64,000 nucleotides of DNA from Rhynochetos jubatus (GCA_027574665.1 CM050690.1:65815905-65879904); one strand, 5' to 3'. Counted from the stretch's first letter, positions 37,616 through 49,662 are shown. Notes: a model not told the origin generated them from the letters alone. Numbers and translations: made by a program.

Positions 37616-39704
37616 AAATTCTGTTCAGTTTTTTTTTATCATGTCTCCTTTGTCATTATGGTCTGTGCTTAGGCAGAGGTCTTAGGAATAGGATTATTTC
37701 TTTTTAATATTTAATATTCTTTTTCAGTACTGTCAATCTTCTGTTTCTCTCAGGTTTCTTTGATGGGAACCTACTGTGCCTTTGGTAGCTTCTGACTGTA
37801 CCTCTAGACTGTTTCTTTAGAACAAGAAGTTTAGGTTTTTCAAATCATAGGAGAATATGTTCAATTAAAAAAAAAAAGGCAAAACAAAATGAACAACAAC
37901 AAAAAAAAAAAGACACCAAACCCAAAACCACCAAGTACATTTTCAAGAAGAATACAGTCATTAGTGCTTATTAATTAATTGCACTACGTCAGGTAGAGAA
38001 AATGCTGAATGTATTATCTCCACTCACAGGTGGCAATAAAATCTGCACGTGGCTTAGAGAAACAATACAAGCACTAGCTGTTCTAAATTGTTCAGACATT
38101 GAAACTGACATTTAAAAAAAAAAGAGAACTGTGATTGGGATCTAATTTACATATATAAATACATGACTTGAAATCTTTTTCTTTGTACTGACAAAAGCCT
38201 AGGTGGCACTGGAGCTACTTTTTAGGTTCTGCCAAGTTTGTACTGGAAAAGACTAATCTGATTGAATTTGACACTCTTACAAAAAAGGAATTAAATTTAA
38301 GACAAATAGGAAAATTGAAACTCAGCAGGGCTCTGGACAGCAATTAGCCAAATGCTTAAATGCAGGTTGTCACTATTAATTTTTCTGAGAAGGGCCTGAT
38401 TCCAAGATGAAAGTTACACATCCGTGGTGGAGTTCAAATTGAGGCTACTAATTGTGCCAATACACCTGGTAGTAAAGCTTTACATGCTTATGGAACCAGG
38501 ACAGTTGAAAAAGCCTAGGGGGTAGGAACCACTCTGATACACACAATGGTGAATCTTCAGGGGAAGGATCCCAAATAACCCAGATTTCAAGAAAGTGGTT
38601 AGAATGTTTTAGTTCCTAATGTCTGATGAAGTCTTATCTCGTATGTTTTCTGGATTAAACATGCAACATCCACAGGCTTTGCCCGGTGTGCTTTCCAGGT
38701 AGACACTGCCACAAGTTTAAGAATCTCTGCCCTATCTTTCTGTTACTTAGACTGAGCAACCTAAAATTGCATGACTGCGTTAGGGAAATGGAAATGTACT
38801 CTGGTGAGTCCTTAATGGCTAGTAAAAAGAAATTATGATTACCCATAATATTCTGTAAATCAGTGTTACAAGCCCTTTTTAAATCCCATGGTAAATAACA
38901 GTTGGCCCAGATGGGTGAAACTTCGATAAATACCATGGAACAGAGTTAAGGTATAAAAATACTTTCATCATTCTCTGATTCCAATGTTATTATTTTCTAC
39001 CTCGTTTGCATCCTTGGAAACTTTTGGCAGCTTGCTTTCTGCACCTGATTGACTCTTTCACACTGCAAATATACTTTCAGTCTTGCTGTTGATGACAAGC
39101 AGATTGAATTATAAACCAAGGCCATGCTCCTGGGCTGTAAGCAATCTAATCAAAGAGACAAAATGTGCAGTAAAGGTGACTTTTGATGAGTGCAGTTATT
39201 GATTTGAGAATTTACACTGGTGGCATTTGTTATTACTTTTAACTGAAATATTTTCTGTTTCTCAGTGGATGTTATCCTGGCAATTCCTTGTGGTTCAATT
39301 TGTCTTTGAATTTCCACATCCAGACATTTCTCCAGCAACATGGGGAAGGGTCTTCTTCTTCTTCTTGCCATCTGGAGCTGTCCATCTTGTGATGGTTTCA
39401 TCTTTGAACACCGCATGTGCTGCCACAGAATGAGAGATCAGAAAGCCTCAGCAACAAAGCAGAGCTCTGGGAAGACCAAGATATTCTTCTGTGAAAGTCA
39501 GTGGCAAAAATTGCATTCGTCAATATCCAGTCTTAGAAAATGATGCTGGTTCATTAGTTGCATTCACATTCATCACATAAAAGGCTATATATATATATAT
39601 AAACAATACAATTAATTGCAAGATATGAGTAAACACCATCTACGAATTTTTCATTCTTTTTTACCATTAATTACTCCATAAATTCAGAAGTTGTTAACTT
39701 AGCA
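37616..39704. other. Non-coding stretch, no gene seen
   Basis: No gene. An A-rich composite tract at 37866-37935 has two runs of 11 A separated by CAAAACAAAATGAACAACAAC, then ACACCAAACCCAAAACC. A short TA dinucleotide run sits at about 39584-39601. No mobile element was recognised before the CR1 that begins at about 39705. Confidence 0.6.
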
Positions 39705-40660
39705 GTGGCCAAAGGCTCAATGTCCAGATGGAAATGGGTGATAAATGATGTCCCTCAGGAGTCTGTGCTGGGATCAAGCAGGATCAAGTACACCTTCAGC
39801 AAATTTGCAGATGATAGCAAGCTGACTGGTGCAGTTGATACACCTGAGTGGTGGTATACCATTCAAAGGGACCTGGGCAAATTCAAGAAGTGAGCCCATG
39901 TGAACCTCATGAGGTTCAACAAGGTCACATGCAAGTTCCTGCACATGGGTCAGGGCAGTCCCCAGTATCAGTGCAGACTGGGGGATAAAGGGATTGAGAA
40001 CAGCCCTGCCAAGAAGGACCTGGGCGTACTGGTGGATGAAAATAACAGATGTAAGCTGGCAATGTGTGCTCACAGCCTGGAAAGCCAACTGTGCCTTGGG
40101 CTGCATCAAAATGGTTAATGGTTGGACTAGATCTTACAGGTCTTTTCCAACCTAAACAATTTAATGATTCTATGATTCTACAACAAGTGTGGCCAGCAGA
40201 CCAAGGAAAGTGATTCTCCATCTCTACTCTGCTCTAGTGAGACCTCACCTAGAGTACTGCATCTGGAGTCCTCAGTACATGAAAGACATGGATCTGTTGG
40301 AGTGGGTCCAGAGGAGGCCCACTAAAATGACCGGGGAGGCAGTTCACCTTTCCTATGAGGATAGGCTGAGAAAGTTGGGGTTGTTTTGTCTGTAGTGATA
40401 GGACAAAGGGTAATGGTTTTAAGCTAAAAGAGGGTAGATTCAAATTGGATACAAGGAAGAAATTTTTTATGATGGGGGTGGTGAAACACTGGACAGGTTG
40501 CCCAAAGAAGTGGTAGATGCTCCTTGTCTGGAAACATTCAGAATGGATGGGGCTTTGAGCAACGTGTCCTAGTGGAAGATGTCCCTGTTCATTGTACAGG
40601 GATTAGACGGGGTGACATTCAAAGGTCCCTTCCAAAACAAACTATTCTATGATTCTATGA
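39705..40660 (+). mobile_element. CR1 LINE, partial reverse transcriptase to 3' tail
   Basis: A 5'-truncated CR1 on the plus strand. The first frame (39705-39893) encodes the end of the reverse-transcriptase palm with the catalytic-type motif FADDSKL at 39804-39824 (FADDTKL in related elements). A second frame (39900-40118) continues with '[17 protein letters not shown]...[10 protein letters not shown]', the thumb region of CR1 ORF2, and a third (40189-40395) carries 'LYSALVRPHLEYC'. The 3' untranslated part ends ATTCTATGATTCTATGA at 40660. Compared with my memory of CR1, it lacks bases between 'gctgggatcaa' and 'ggatcaagtac' (near 39778) and about 100 bases near 40395. Stops and frame breaks make it inactive. 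Another CR1 tail is inserted at 40112-40181. Confidence 0.92.
40112..40181 (+). mobile_element. Very short CR1 tail nested in a CR1
   Basis: About 70 bases, 'ggttggactagatcttacagg' to 'tgattctatgattcta', form a complete CR1 3' tail in the middle of another CR1. The host CR1 reads up to 'gggctgcatcaaaa' (ending 40111) and resumes with 'aagtgtggccagcag' (from 40185). The inserted tail belongs to a CR1 group whose ending differs from that of the host. Flanks CAAA and CAAC may be remnants of a short target duplication. It must be younger than its host. Confidence 0.85.
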
Positions 40661-41057
40661 ACTTTCTTACCTGTGAATATCTTGGCAGGTGTGCACTTAC
40701 TAGATCCTGCACACAGATCCTGGTAGAACCTTTGTGTGGCAATAATGATCAATTTTGGTGATTTACAAGATTTTTCTTATACACACACATCAAAGCTGCT
40801 CAGGTCTGTGAGGTTAGCAGGGCCATTTTGAGACTTTCCAGCCCCCAAAGCACAGTGTAATTAGATTTGTGATAAAAAATGTACATTTTTTCTTATACAC
40901 TGTTGGAGCCAGTAGGAGAGAGATACATCCTTCAGCTGCTTCACTCCACCAGGTTCTTCTTTCAGCCATTTCTTTACCTAAGCTCATCCACTGACAGAGA
41001 CAATCCCCTGTCCCCGGTTTTTACCTGAGCAGAGTTCAGTGAAAGCACCTGCCACTT
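40661..41057. other. Spacer between CR1 copies, nothing seen
   Basis: About 400 bases with no gene or named repeat, lying between a plus-strand CR1 and a minus-strand CR1 tail. Confidence 0.6.
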
Positions 41058-41178
41058 CACAGAATCACAGAATGGTCAGGGTTGGAAGGGACCTCTCGAG
41101 ATCATCTAGTCCAACCCCTCTGCCAAGGCAGGTTCATCTAGAGGAGGTTGCACAGGAACGCGTGCAGATGGGTTTTTG
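41058..41178 (-). mobile_element. CR1 LINE 3' tail, 5'-truncated
   Basis: The plus strand opens 'cagaatcacagaatggtcagggttggaagggacctct', then 'gatcatctagtccaacccctctgcc', then 'ggttgcacaggaacgcgtgcagatgggttttt', the reversed 3' end of a common avian CR1 group. Similarity stops after about 120 bases. The copy agrees closely with the family ending as I remember it, so it is probably one of the younger CR1 pieces here. Confidence 0.9.
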
Positions 41179-42251
41179 GCTTCCTTCGTCTTAGGGTGAC
41201 TCCAATGGCATTACCGTCTCTGTGGTTGGTTTTGCCTGTTAAGGCAGCGTGTGCAAAGGTTCAGAGTATGCAAAGCACCTGGGATGGAATCATCTGGCAT
41301 CCAGTCTCTTCATCCAAACAGAAATGTCCTCTGCCTGCTCTCCAGGGAAGCACACAAACTAAAACCCTCTTGTTCTTGCATCCTTGGAGTTCTGCAAAAC
41401 CATGGCATCAGTTTCAAACTGTGGCGTTCAGTAAGACTTTCACTGCATGCTGAGCTGTTGGTAAGGCTGGGTTCCACTCCTGGTCTGTGTGATTATGATC
41501 CTTATGATCCCAGGTCTGACCACAACTTCATGTAGGGAAGTCTAGTGGTTGATTTACAGAGACCTCTGACAATCAGCTCAACCATGTGAATCTGTGCTGA
41601 TTTTTCCCCAACAGTGGTATTTTTCCCATATGACAAGATTGCATGTACCCATGTTCACAGCATGGAGTAACGCCTTGTAGGATAGGAGGGGATGCATAAG
41701 CAATGTTTCCAAAGGACCTTGATGGAGATGTGGTGGAGAAAGGAAGACCAAACTGGTTGAGACAAGGCCAACTGTTGAACTGGGATTAGTAATGTTAAAA
41801 AAGAAATAATCTGGCTAAGGTTTCTCAGTAAGAAGTGTTTCCTGAACCGAGGAATATGGTTGCAGAAATATTTTGAGTTGTGTTTTGAGGAAACTGAGAA
41901 GTAAAACTTCAAAGGGTTATGAGTGACAATGATACTGTTTACACTCGTGTTGGGAAGTAGCACTCAAGCCTTTCCTTTGCTCCCCAGTGAGTGCTTTCTT
42001 TTCTGACACCGAGGACAACCGTGCTGTAGAGAATGAGCAGTTCAGGCCTTCACTGCATCCAAGAACCTTTCCTACTGAACCTGGTAGTTGTATCCACAAG
42101 GAGCACAACTGAGACCAACAACATGCATTTTAAATGCTTCCACACAATTAAAGAGATTAATTAGAGACATTTGGCCTATATTGACCAAATGCTTTTTTGG
42201 ACAGAAATGAGTATTGGATTTATCCCTAAATGCTATTTTCCCAACTGATTC

Positions 42252-42370
42252 TTTTGGGGGGTTTTTTGTTTGGTTTTTTGGGGGGGTTTCTTGGGTTGTT
42301 TCTGGTTTTTGGGGTTTTTTTTGTTGTTGTTTTGGTTTGGTTTTGGTTTGGTTTTGGTTTGGTTTTTTTG
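42252..42370 (+). repeat. T/G-only tract with G runs and GGTTTT repeats
   Basis: Over about 120 bases the plus strand is almost entirely T and G. The first half has runs of six and seven G (42256, 42281) plus GGG and GGGG. The second half has alternating TTTGG and TTTTGG units (42334-42368). The complementary strand is A/C only. The G runs could form G-quadruplexes in single strands. The lysine/proline-rich open frame on the minus strand is a by-product. Confidence 0.85.
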
Positions 42371-42907
42371 CTACAAGAGACCTTTATTTCTGTACCCTCT
42401 TGAGACACCTCAGCTGGGCAAGCAAACAAACCTCAGGTTAAGTTTTGATTGGAGTTTCAAACCAGTAGTAACACAAAGGGATGTCAGCAGGACAGGTATG
42501 TTTACCTGAAATTAGAATCTGGGTCTAACACAGTTAAAAATCACCAAATAAATGTGAATCCCAACCAGCATGTGGTTATACCCTCTAGTCATCATCTTGG
42601 TGAGTCCAACAGAATGATGAGTTATTCAGTGAATGTTGAGGCTGAATCACTTTTTGCCCCCTGGAGAGAGTAGTCATATCAGGTCAGGAGGATGTGCAGG
42701 ATTTAATATCCTGCTTGATGACGTGGATGTTGCTATTATGTATCACAAGTTCTGGCTCACACTCTTTATATATGCTTTTCTCTTTTTGTTTAGGCCTTAT
42801 GGTGACACTAAACTGGTAAGAAAAGAGTTATAGGTCACAAAAGTCATAACCAAAGGAAGATAAAAGACAAAAGTGAGAGGTTCAGGTTCTATCTTTCAAA
42901 TGTGAAA

Positions 42908-42945
42908 CAAATACTTTCAGCAATACTTTCAGCAAATACTTTCAG
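42908..42945 (+). repeat. Three-copy 12-13 base tandem repeat
   Basis: CAAATACTTTCAG, CAATACTTTCAG and CAAATACTTTCAG follow one another, directly before GTATTTG, which can pair with the first CAAATAC. It is a small slippage-type duplication. Confidence 0.85.
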
Positions 42946-43786
42946 GTATTTGTGAAGTTTCAGATGCCTTGGGATACCTGGAGCTGGTTCCCAATAGGAT
43001 TCTTATGATTAGTCATCTTGGCAGCATGTTTATACCCTATTCTAGTTATGTTTCTATTCAAATGGGCCAAATATAAATCCAGTGTCAAGGAAATGACTGT
43101 GTCTAAATATAGCACTGTAAGTGTGTTTATGCTTTTTATATATATCTCTGGCTTTGGCTTTTTATATCTCTCCTGCTCGATAATTTTTTACAGGTATTAA
43201 TTACGAGTGTCAAAAGAAAGACACCACTCAAGAACTCCATGTCCACCCTGCATGGGTAAACACACAGCACTTGCACTCATCTTCATATTACACGTAATAG
43301 CGTCTTGTACCAGAACAACTGCAACCTATCCTGTTTTCTTGGCAAATATCCAAATTACAACTTGTTACCCAGCCTTGAGAAAATGCTATGTCTATCTGCC
43401 AGTTTTAACAGTTACTGTCTTTGATGATTTGGGATTGCCACTTTCAGTAATGTCACTACACTGATCTCTCCATGGAAGAGAGGTATTGGTGTTCTTTCCT
43501 TCTGAGGCTTGGCACCTGATAATGGCAGTGTCTGGTGTGACTTTGTCCTGGCTGGTGAAATTCTCACTGCACTTTGCCTACACAGACCATTTCATAGGCA
43601 TCCACTGGTTTTGAGAAAGTAATAGTCTGTGATCATAAGATTCCTAGAGCGTACAAGTTTGTTGAGACCTGACACGGAAGAAAAGGTTATGTTGACCATG
43701 CAAAATGTTAAGATACAACTGCAAACCAGCATAGAACAAGAGTGTTTAAAAACCAGGATTGCTGTTTATATTATTTCCTCAATGTC

Positions 43787-44575
43787 TGTCATGGTTTAAC
43801 CGAAATACCATGAAGCCGCTGTCACACATACCCCCCTCTCATCCAGCAGAGGAGGAGAATGGGAGGGAAAAGACAAGATCATAAAATTGAGATAAGAACT
43901 ATTTACTAATTGAATATAAATGAATAATATATATATATACACATACATACCGATACTAATAACAATTAATCAAAATAGCAGAAAATAAAATATACGGTAC
44001 AATTGCTCACCACCTGCCAACCGATGCGCAGCTGGGTCCCAAGCAGCAAGAGTCAGAGCCAGAGAGCCTGAGACCTGGAGCCCAAGAGCGATTGCACCAG
44101 AGTCTGAGCAAGCCCTATCAGCAACAGCACAACTGGGAAAGCAAACTGACCCACCAGTTCATGAATGAACAAGCAAGCAAAGGAATTAGCAAAAAGAATT
44201 AGCAAAAGAATTAAAGAGCTAACAGAGGAGTCAGCAAAGGAATTAACAAAGGAGTTGGAGAAGCAATTAAGGACACAGCAAAAGAGTATAATGGCCCCTG
44301 AGTCCACTCCCTGCTTATGGACCGAACATGACATACTGTTGAATGAAATACTCCTTATGTCAGTTTGGGACAACTGTCTGAACTGTGTCCCCCACCTCTA
44401 CACTGCCTACAGCTGCAGAATCAGAACCTGGGAAAGACGTTGAATTTGGTGTAAGCACTCCCCAGCACCAGCTAAAAAGACAACTTCTCAGTATTTTTCT
44501 CAGGGTAAATCCAGAAACCTAGCTTCACACCAGCCACGAAAGAAAGTTGACTCTTTCCTGACTGAAGCCAGCACA
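43787..44575 (-). mobile_element. Solo LTR, avian ERV family (minus strand)
   Basis: On the minus strand the element starts TGTGCTGGCTTCAG and ends GGTTAAACCATGACA, matching the family ends seen at 26377 and 49663. It is flanked by an exact 5-base target-site duplication, ATGTC (43782-43786 and 44576-44580). The family's 'gttgagataa'-like and 'attgctcaccacc' blocks are readable on the plus strand. No internal retroviral genes adjoin it, so it is a solo LTR. At 789 bases it is longer than its two relatives here, in part because of an internal minisatellite. The intact duplication suggests it is the youngest of the three. The family name (ERVL-type, TguLTR5-like) is from memory. Confidence 0.88.
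44176..44272 (+). repeat. 12-base minisatellite within LTR
   Basis: About eight imperfect copies of a unit close to GAATTAGCAAAA run head to tail, with variants such as GAGTCAGCAAAG, GAATTAACAAAG and GAGTTGGAGAAG. Read on the plus strand they give a repetitive lysine/glutamate-rich frame (KELAKRISKRIKEL...), which is a by-product. The other two LTRs of this family in the window lack such an array, so it probably expanded in this copy or its subfamily. Confidence 0.8.
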
Positions 44576-44702
44576 ATGTCTCAGCTGACGAGGCAGAAGA
44601 GTGACTGAGCAGCACTGGCCTCCTGAATGCCTCCTCTCTTCAGCTTCAGCTTGGGACCTGTGACCATGACGCGCCCTGAGGAGCCTTCTGAGAATATATA
44701 GT

Positions 44703-44782
44703 ATCATAGAATGGTTTGGTGTTGCAAGGGATATTAAAGATCATCTAGTTCCAACACCGCTGCCATGGGCAGGGTGAACATC
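44703..44782 (-). mobile_element. CR1 LINE 3' tail, 80 bases
   Basis: ATCATAGAATGGTTTGG, then 'gatcatctagttccaacaccgctgccatgggcaggg', is the reversed CR1 3' end. It stops after about 80 bases, so only the 3' tip was copied. It lies 127 bases from the LTR ending at 44575. Confidence 0.88.
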
Positions 44783-47549
44783 TTTCTTTTCTCTCCTTTC
44801 CTCAAAGGCAGACTCCTGTTTTGAATGAAAACTTTCTTTGTTTCCTTTATTCAACATAAACATGAATTTGAGCTTGCACAGGGTTTTTTACAGCTTCAAA
44901 AATTAAATGTTCATATTTTAAACAAATGTGGTTCCTTTTTGTTGAAAAAGTCTGCCTGCTGATACAGTACTTTCAAAACAATGATGGTGTATAGGCAAGA
45001 TGTATCCTAAGAACATAATTATAAGACATCGTGCATCAAAAAAATTTCTCAGTGACACAAATCATACCAAGCATGGTGACTCTAATTCACTTTCAGCTTT
45101 CCATGAAAGTCATACAGAATAGTAACAGCAGCTTTAGAAATCAGAGTGCTCTGTCCTTTACACCAGCTTCTTGCAATCCTAGGTGCTATCGCCTGAGTTA
45201 ATTTTGGGAGCTCCTTCCCTTGTTCCTGCTAATATAATAAGTCTTCTCTTTACTTGATGTCAGACACAGATTCTTCTTCCTTTATAAAACACAGTCACTT
45301 AAATAGTAAGCAACAGGGATGCTAGAGCAAAAGATTATCCACTGAACCATGAGTCTCCTCCTTTCTACAGAAGCTCACAGAGAATTAAATGTGGAATTAT
45401 CTTACCAACTGCAGCAAACTGTCACTAGGTATCAGTACTGGCCATTTCCTTCAGACAGCACGAAACTGTTTATTTGACGTGTCAATAAAAGTACTGAGGC
45501 ACCTATAAAATTATTTCACTACGAAGGCATCAGAAAATTATGGAAAATTTTCACACAAGGTTGGTTGCTGTTTTCCATGAGAACACCTTTCTCCAACACA
45601 TAGACTAATCAAATATGTTTTCAGGTAGACCTTTGATTTTGAGGAAAATGGAAAGATGACTAAGTTCAGCTTTGCTGTTCTAATGCAAATCCATTGAAGT
45701 CAGTGGAATGATTTCCACAGATCTTGAAGGCTTTGGAAACAGGGATTTGCAGAAAGCTCATGTCACGTCCATTCACAGTCACTGTCTGCGTCATGCCCTG
45801 GGCACAAAATGTCCCTGATGTTACAAAACAGGAAACTGTGCTTAGAAATATAAAGGTGTAATTTGCAGAGAAATACAACTATTCACTCCACCTAATAATA
45901 GATTTTGCACCCACACCAATCTTAGTCCCATTACAGAGTTCATTTTAAAACATTTAATCAAGCACCCAAACCACATGCCAGGTACATTTCCATGGTAGCT
46001 GGGTGTAGAATGGTGAAGGTGAAGCATATCAGAAAAGTGAAGATACCAATTTTCCTTTGTGCTGGCATGACATGTTCGTTTTGGTTTGGAATCACTCACT
46101 GCTCCCTGGTTTCAAGCGTGTACAAACAATGTCATCTCCTTGACTTGTTGGGGCTTGGCAGGCTCAGCTTTTGTCTGCGTCCTATTTATTTGTTTATTTA
46201 TAGCAGTTAAGTCTTTCTTAAGCACATCCAAAATAAGCCAATTTAATTTTACAGGCCACAGAGGCATGAGGACAGGAGGGGAGAGGGGGATTAATTATCA
46301 AAATGTTCATTAGAGTTATGTGGAACAAATGATTGTCAAAGCAAAGCCAGCTGTTGGCAGGTGCAGGTTCTCCATTCGGTCTGTATAAGAAATAGTACTC
46401 AGTAGAGCTGTCTTGGGCATTTCAGAACATACACATTTCTTGGAAATATGCTGCTCTGCTGAAAAACCCTGTTTCTCAGAACTGCTGCAATACCAATAAG
46501 AGGATTTCTGAGATTTAGGTCTGTCATGCTGCTCACTTGTAGAGTCAGAGGAGGTAAAATAAAAAGGTAACACTTTTGATCAAATGACAGGACAGAGTCA
46601 TTAGCCAGTCCCGTTGTTTGGTCATGGTCAGAAAGCTTTTCTTTTCACTTAGAATGAAACAGACCAAATATCAAAGCTGAAGAGCCTCTACAAAATACAA
46701 CTGGCCATTTCTGATCATTAGTGTGAGTGCCTTGCCCTGCTCTGTTGAGGGAAATGAAAAGGAGAATTCTCAGAAACATAAATCTAGTTTTCCCAGTAGC
46801 TTTAACTTACATTGTTCAAAGATTTTAAAAACTTTGAGTTTAGTGATAAAAATAAGTTTGCACTTTTTCCAATTTATTTTGCCTGAGGTATCTGTATGCA
46901 AAGTATTCTCTTCTGTTGCTGAATATTTCAATAGGAACACACTGTTAGGCTCAGGACTCTGAGACTGTAAAATGTCACAGTAACCTTTGAAATCTGTTAT
47001 GATGATCAGTGTGTCGATCTAGCTCATTGACATCAGTGGTGCTACTCCTGATTTATCTTGGTTTGAGAAACAGTACAAATGCATTGTCAAAAATCAGTTT
47101 TCAGTAAGTAAAATAAACACTTAGGGGATGAAAATCAGAAATTTTATATGTTGTTCCTCTTTAAGTATTTGGAAAACAGAAGAATAAAGGAAGGTAAAAT
47201 AACACAATGAGAAAAGTAAAATCCTGGTATTTCCCAAAGTTCAAATGCTGTTTACCTGACACCTGATCTGGCCTTCATTTCTGTAGCTGGAAGCATAGGT
47301 TTGTATCCTTGATTTCACTGGATGTGGCCTCTGTGTCCTTGCTTACTTGCAAATCTGTACCAGCTAAGGCCGAAGCTACATTCAGCAAACTGTCCTACCA
47401 CTGTAACTGGGAAATAGCAGATGTTCCGGAAAAAAAATTAGGCAAGGAGTGGACACTGTGGAATGCTGCCCTTTTTTTGTCTTGTCCAGTTACTGCAGTC
47501 TGTGGTTTAGGGGTTTCCTGAGTCAGAATGTTTACAAAATGTAGAAGAA
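44783..47549. other. Non-coding stretch, no gene seen
   Basis: No gene and no recognisable mobile element. This interval lies between two LTRs in the same orientation, but carries no trace of retroviral gag, pol or env reading frames. Confidence 0.6.
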
Positions 47550-48034
47550 AGTTGGACTGGGTCCAGAGGAGGCCCACAAAAATGATCAGGAGGATGGATC
47601 ACCTCTCCTGTGAGGACAGGCTGGGAGAGTTGGGGTTGTTCAGCCTGGAGAAGAGAAGGCTCTGGGGAGACCTTATAGCACCTTCCAGTACCTGAAGGGG
47701 GTTTATAAGAAAGATGGGGACAAACTTTTTGGTAGGACTTATAGTGATAGGACAAGGGATAATGGTTTTAAACTAAAGGAGAGTAGATTTAAACTAGATA
47801 CAAGGAAGAAAATTTTTACGATAAGAGTGGTGAAGCAGTGGAACAGGTTGCCCTGAGAGATGATAGATGCCCCATCCCTGGAAACATTCAGGATCGATCT
47901 GGATGGGCCTCTGTGCAATCTGACCTAGTAGAAGTTGTCCCTGACCATTGCATGGGGATTGGACTGGATGACCTTCAAAGGCCACTTCCAACACAAACTA
48001 TTCTACGATTCTGTGAAACCATTCTATGATTCTG
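47550..48034 (+). mobile_element. CR1 LINE 3' end with doubled tail
   Basis: The plus strand follows CR1 from 'gactgggtccagaggaggcc' through 'gaggacaggctgggagagttggggttgttcagcctggagaagag', 'tagtgataggacaaggga' and 'gtggaacaggttgccc', to 'actattctacgattctgtg'. A second tail unit, 'accattctatgattctg', follows at once. It covers the last coding bases and the 3' untranslated region, about 485 bases. It is fairly close to the CR1 ending as I remember it and clearly younger than the copy at 33444. It encodes no complete protein domain. Confidence 0.93.
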
Positions 48035-49662
48035 TAATTCAGCAGCAGTTCCCAAACCACACTACTTGCAGCTGGCCATAGGCTAACAGAAGGGTGTGAG
48101 GTGGGCTGGCTTGCAAATTTGGAGTCATGTATATACACATATATTGATATATTTCTGAATTACATGCATTTGGTTATTTATGTCAGTAATTGTGTTGGTA
48201 GGAGAAGAGGTCTGGACTGCCTACTTGTGGGTGCAAGGTGAGGAGGGGAAGTTGTTGATGTCTGCAAAATGGGTCAGTGTCCCAGCGTAATGTATCTCAG
48301 GTTCCCTTTTTACTTCAAAGGTGTAAATTGAGATCACTGGGGAGTAAATATTTTAACAAATGTTGTTTGGAAAGAGTTTTGTTTGTATAGATAAAGTCTA
48401 GTGATTAATAAATATATGATCAGATCAGTTCACTTTATTTTGTAATCCCAGCGACAAGTGTTCTTCTAATTCTTTCTGCTAATTCCCCTGGTAAAACAGC
48501 TTTGCTCTTCATTGCAAGGCAGCTATTTGACCAACAATGGTGAGGTCGAGTACTGTTCAGGAAATGACTTCTGAGCTCATTTCCCTTCTGTTGTCTATCA
48601 GGCATTGCAATTCTTTACTATGAATTAATGCCAAATAATCTCTTTAAATTTTATGATCCTCTTATTTAGGATGAACAGTGACTGAATCTACTCCATCCCC
48701 TTACCCTCTGGGAAAAAGAGGGAGAAAAGGAACACTTGCAGAGTAGATAATGGAGCTCTGTATATCGTAAAAAAGTTATTGTCCTTCTTTATTACCACAG
48801 CATTATCCAACTGAAGTACCCTTTGCAAAACAGTTTATTCAACTGGGCTCATACAAAGTACTTGTTTAGCTAAAATGTCATATCTTCTCCATTGCCACTT
48901 TTGTACTAATGCAATTGGAAGGCTCATCCAATGACCTTGAGACACCCTCTTCCTGTTTCCTCACATAAAATATTTATACTCTATATAAATATAGTGCTTC
49001 TTAATTGACCTTTCAGCATATATTATAATATATTGTGACCATTATCCCTTATTTATTTATTGCAGAATAGAGATATTTTTATCACTCATAATTCAATCAT
49101 TGAAATGTAGAATGCATTTATAGTTGTGCTTTATTTTTCATTTTGATTGATCTGATGGACTTAAAGTTTACACAAAAACTTATGATGAAAAATTCTGGTC
49201 TTTGAAATGACAATAGTTGGTCACCTTGGGACTGAAAGGTAGCCTAATCTTATAGAAACAGCTAGCTGTATCATCTCCAAAATATGTTCCAAGATTTATC
49301 TGCTCCATGTGCCAGTGCCTTGGTGTGAACCTACTTCTTAGTGGGGGGAGGGAAATGAATGGGAAGTTTCTGTCTAACAAGTTTTTTCTCCAAAAGAAAT
49401 CACATCTTACTATTTTTTGTATAAACTTTGTCATGGCATGTTGTTCTCCCTATGCCTATGGACCATACAGCTCATCCTGGCAAGAAAATGTTTCTGCTTC
49501 TCAGTGGATCTAAATATCATACCATGTAGATGTTCAGATACTGTGTTTTATTTAGTTGAAAGTGATATATGTAATCTGGAGTAAAATCTGGTTCTGAATT
49601 TTGAGAAAGCCCCTAAAACAGAAACATTCAAGGTATTTCAGGTGTAGTTTGTTGTTTCAGAT
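48035..49662. other. Non-coding stretch, no gene seen
   Basis: No gene. The block 48960-49140 is strongly AT-rich, with TATA-like and ATTTATTTATT sequence, but no promoter can be argued from this alone. The last five bases, CAGAT, serve as the flank of the next LTR. Confidence 0.6.

Larger units (their letters stand above)
41179..43786. other. Non-coding stretch, no gene seen
   Basis: No supported gene. Notable simple sequence is a TG-only tract at 42252-42370 and three tandem copies of a 12-13 base unit (CAAATACTTTCAG) at 42908-42945. The rest appears to be plain single-copy DNA. Confidence 0.55.

Noticed and set aside
39705-40395. Open frames with FADD and LGVLVDE motifs as a host reverse transcriptase gene
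   Set aside because: They are pieces of a decayed CR1, with the CR1 3' tail at 40660.
42226-42429. Lysine/proline-rich minus-strand frame as a protein
   Set aside because: It is the translation of the A/C complement of the T/G tract.
44165-44443. Charged, coiled-coil-like plus-strand frame as a protein
   Set aside because: It is the translation of the 12-base minisatellite within an LTR, antisense to the LTR.
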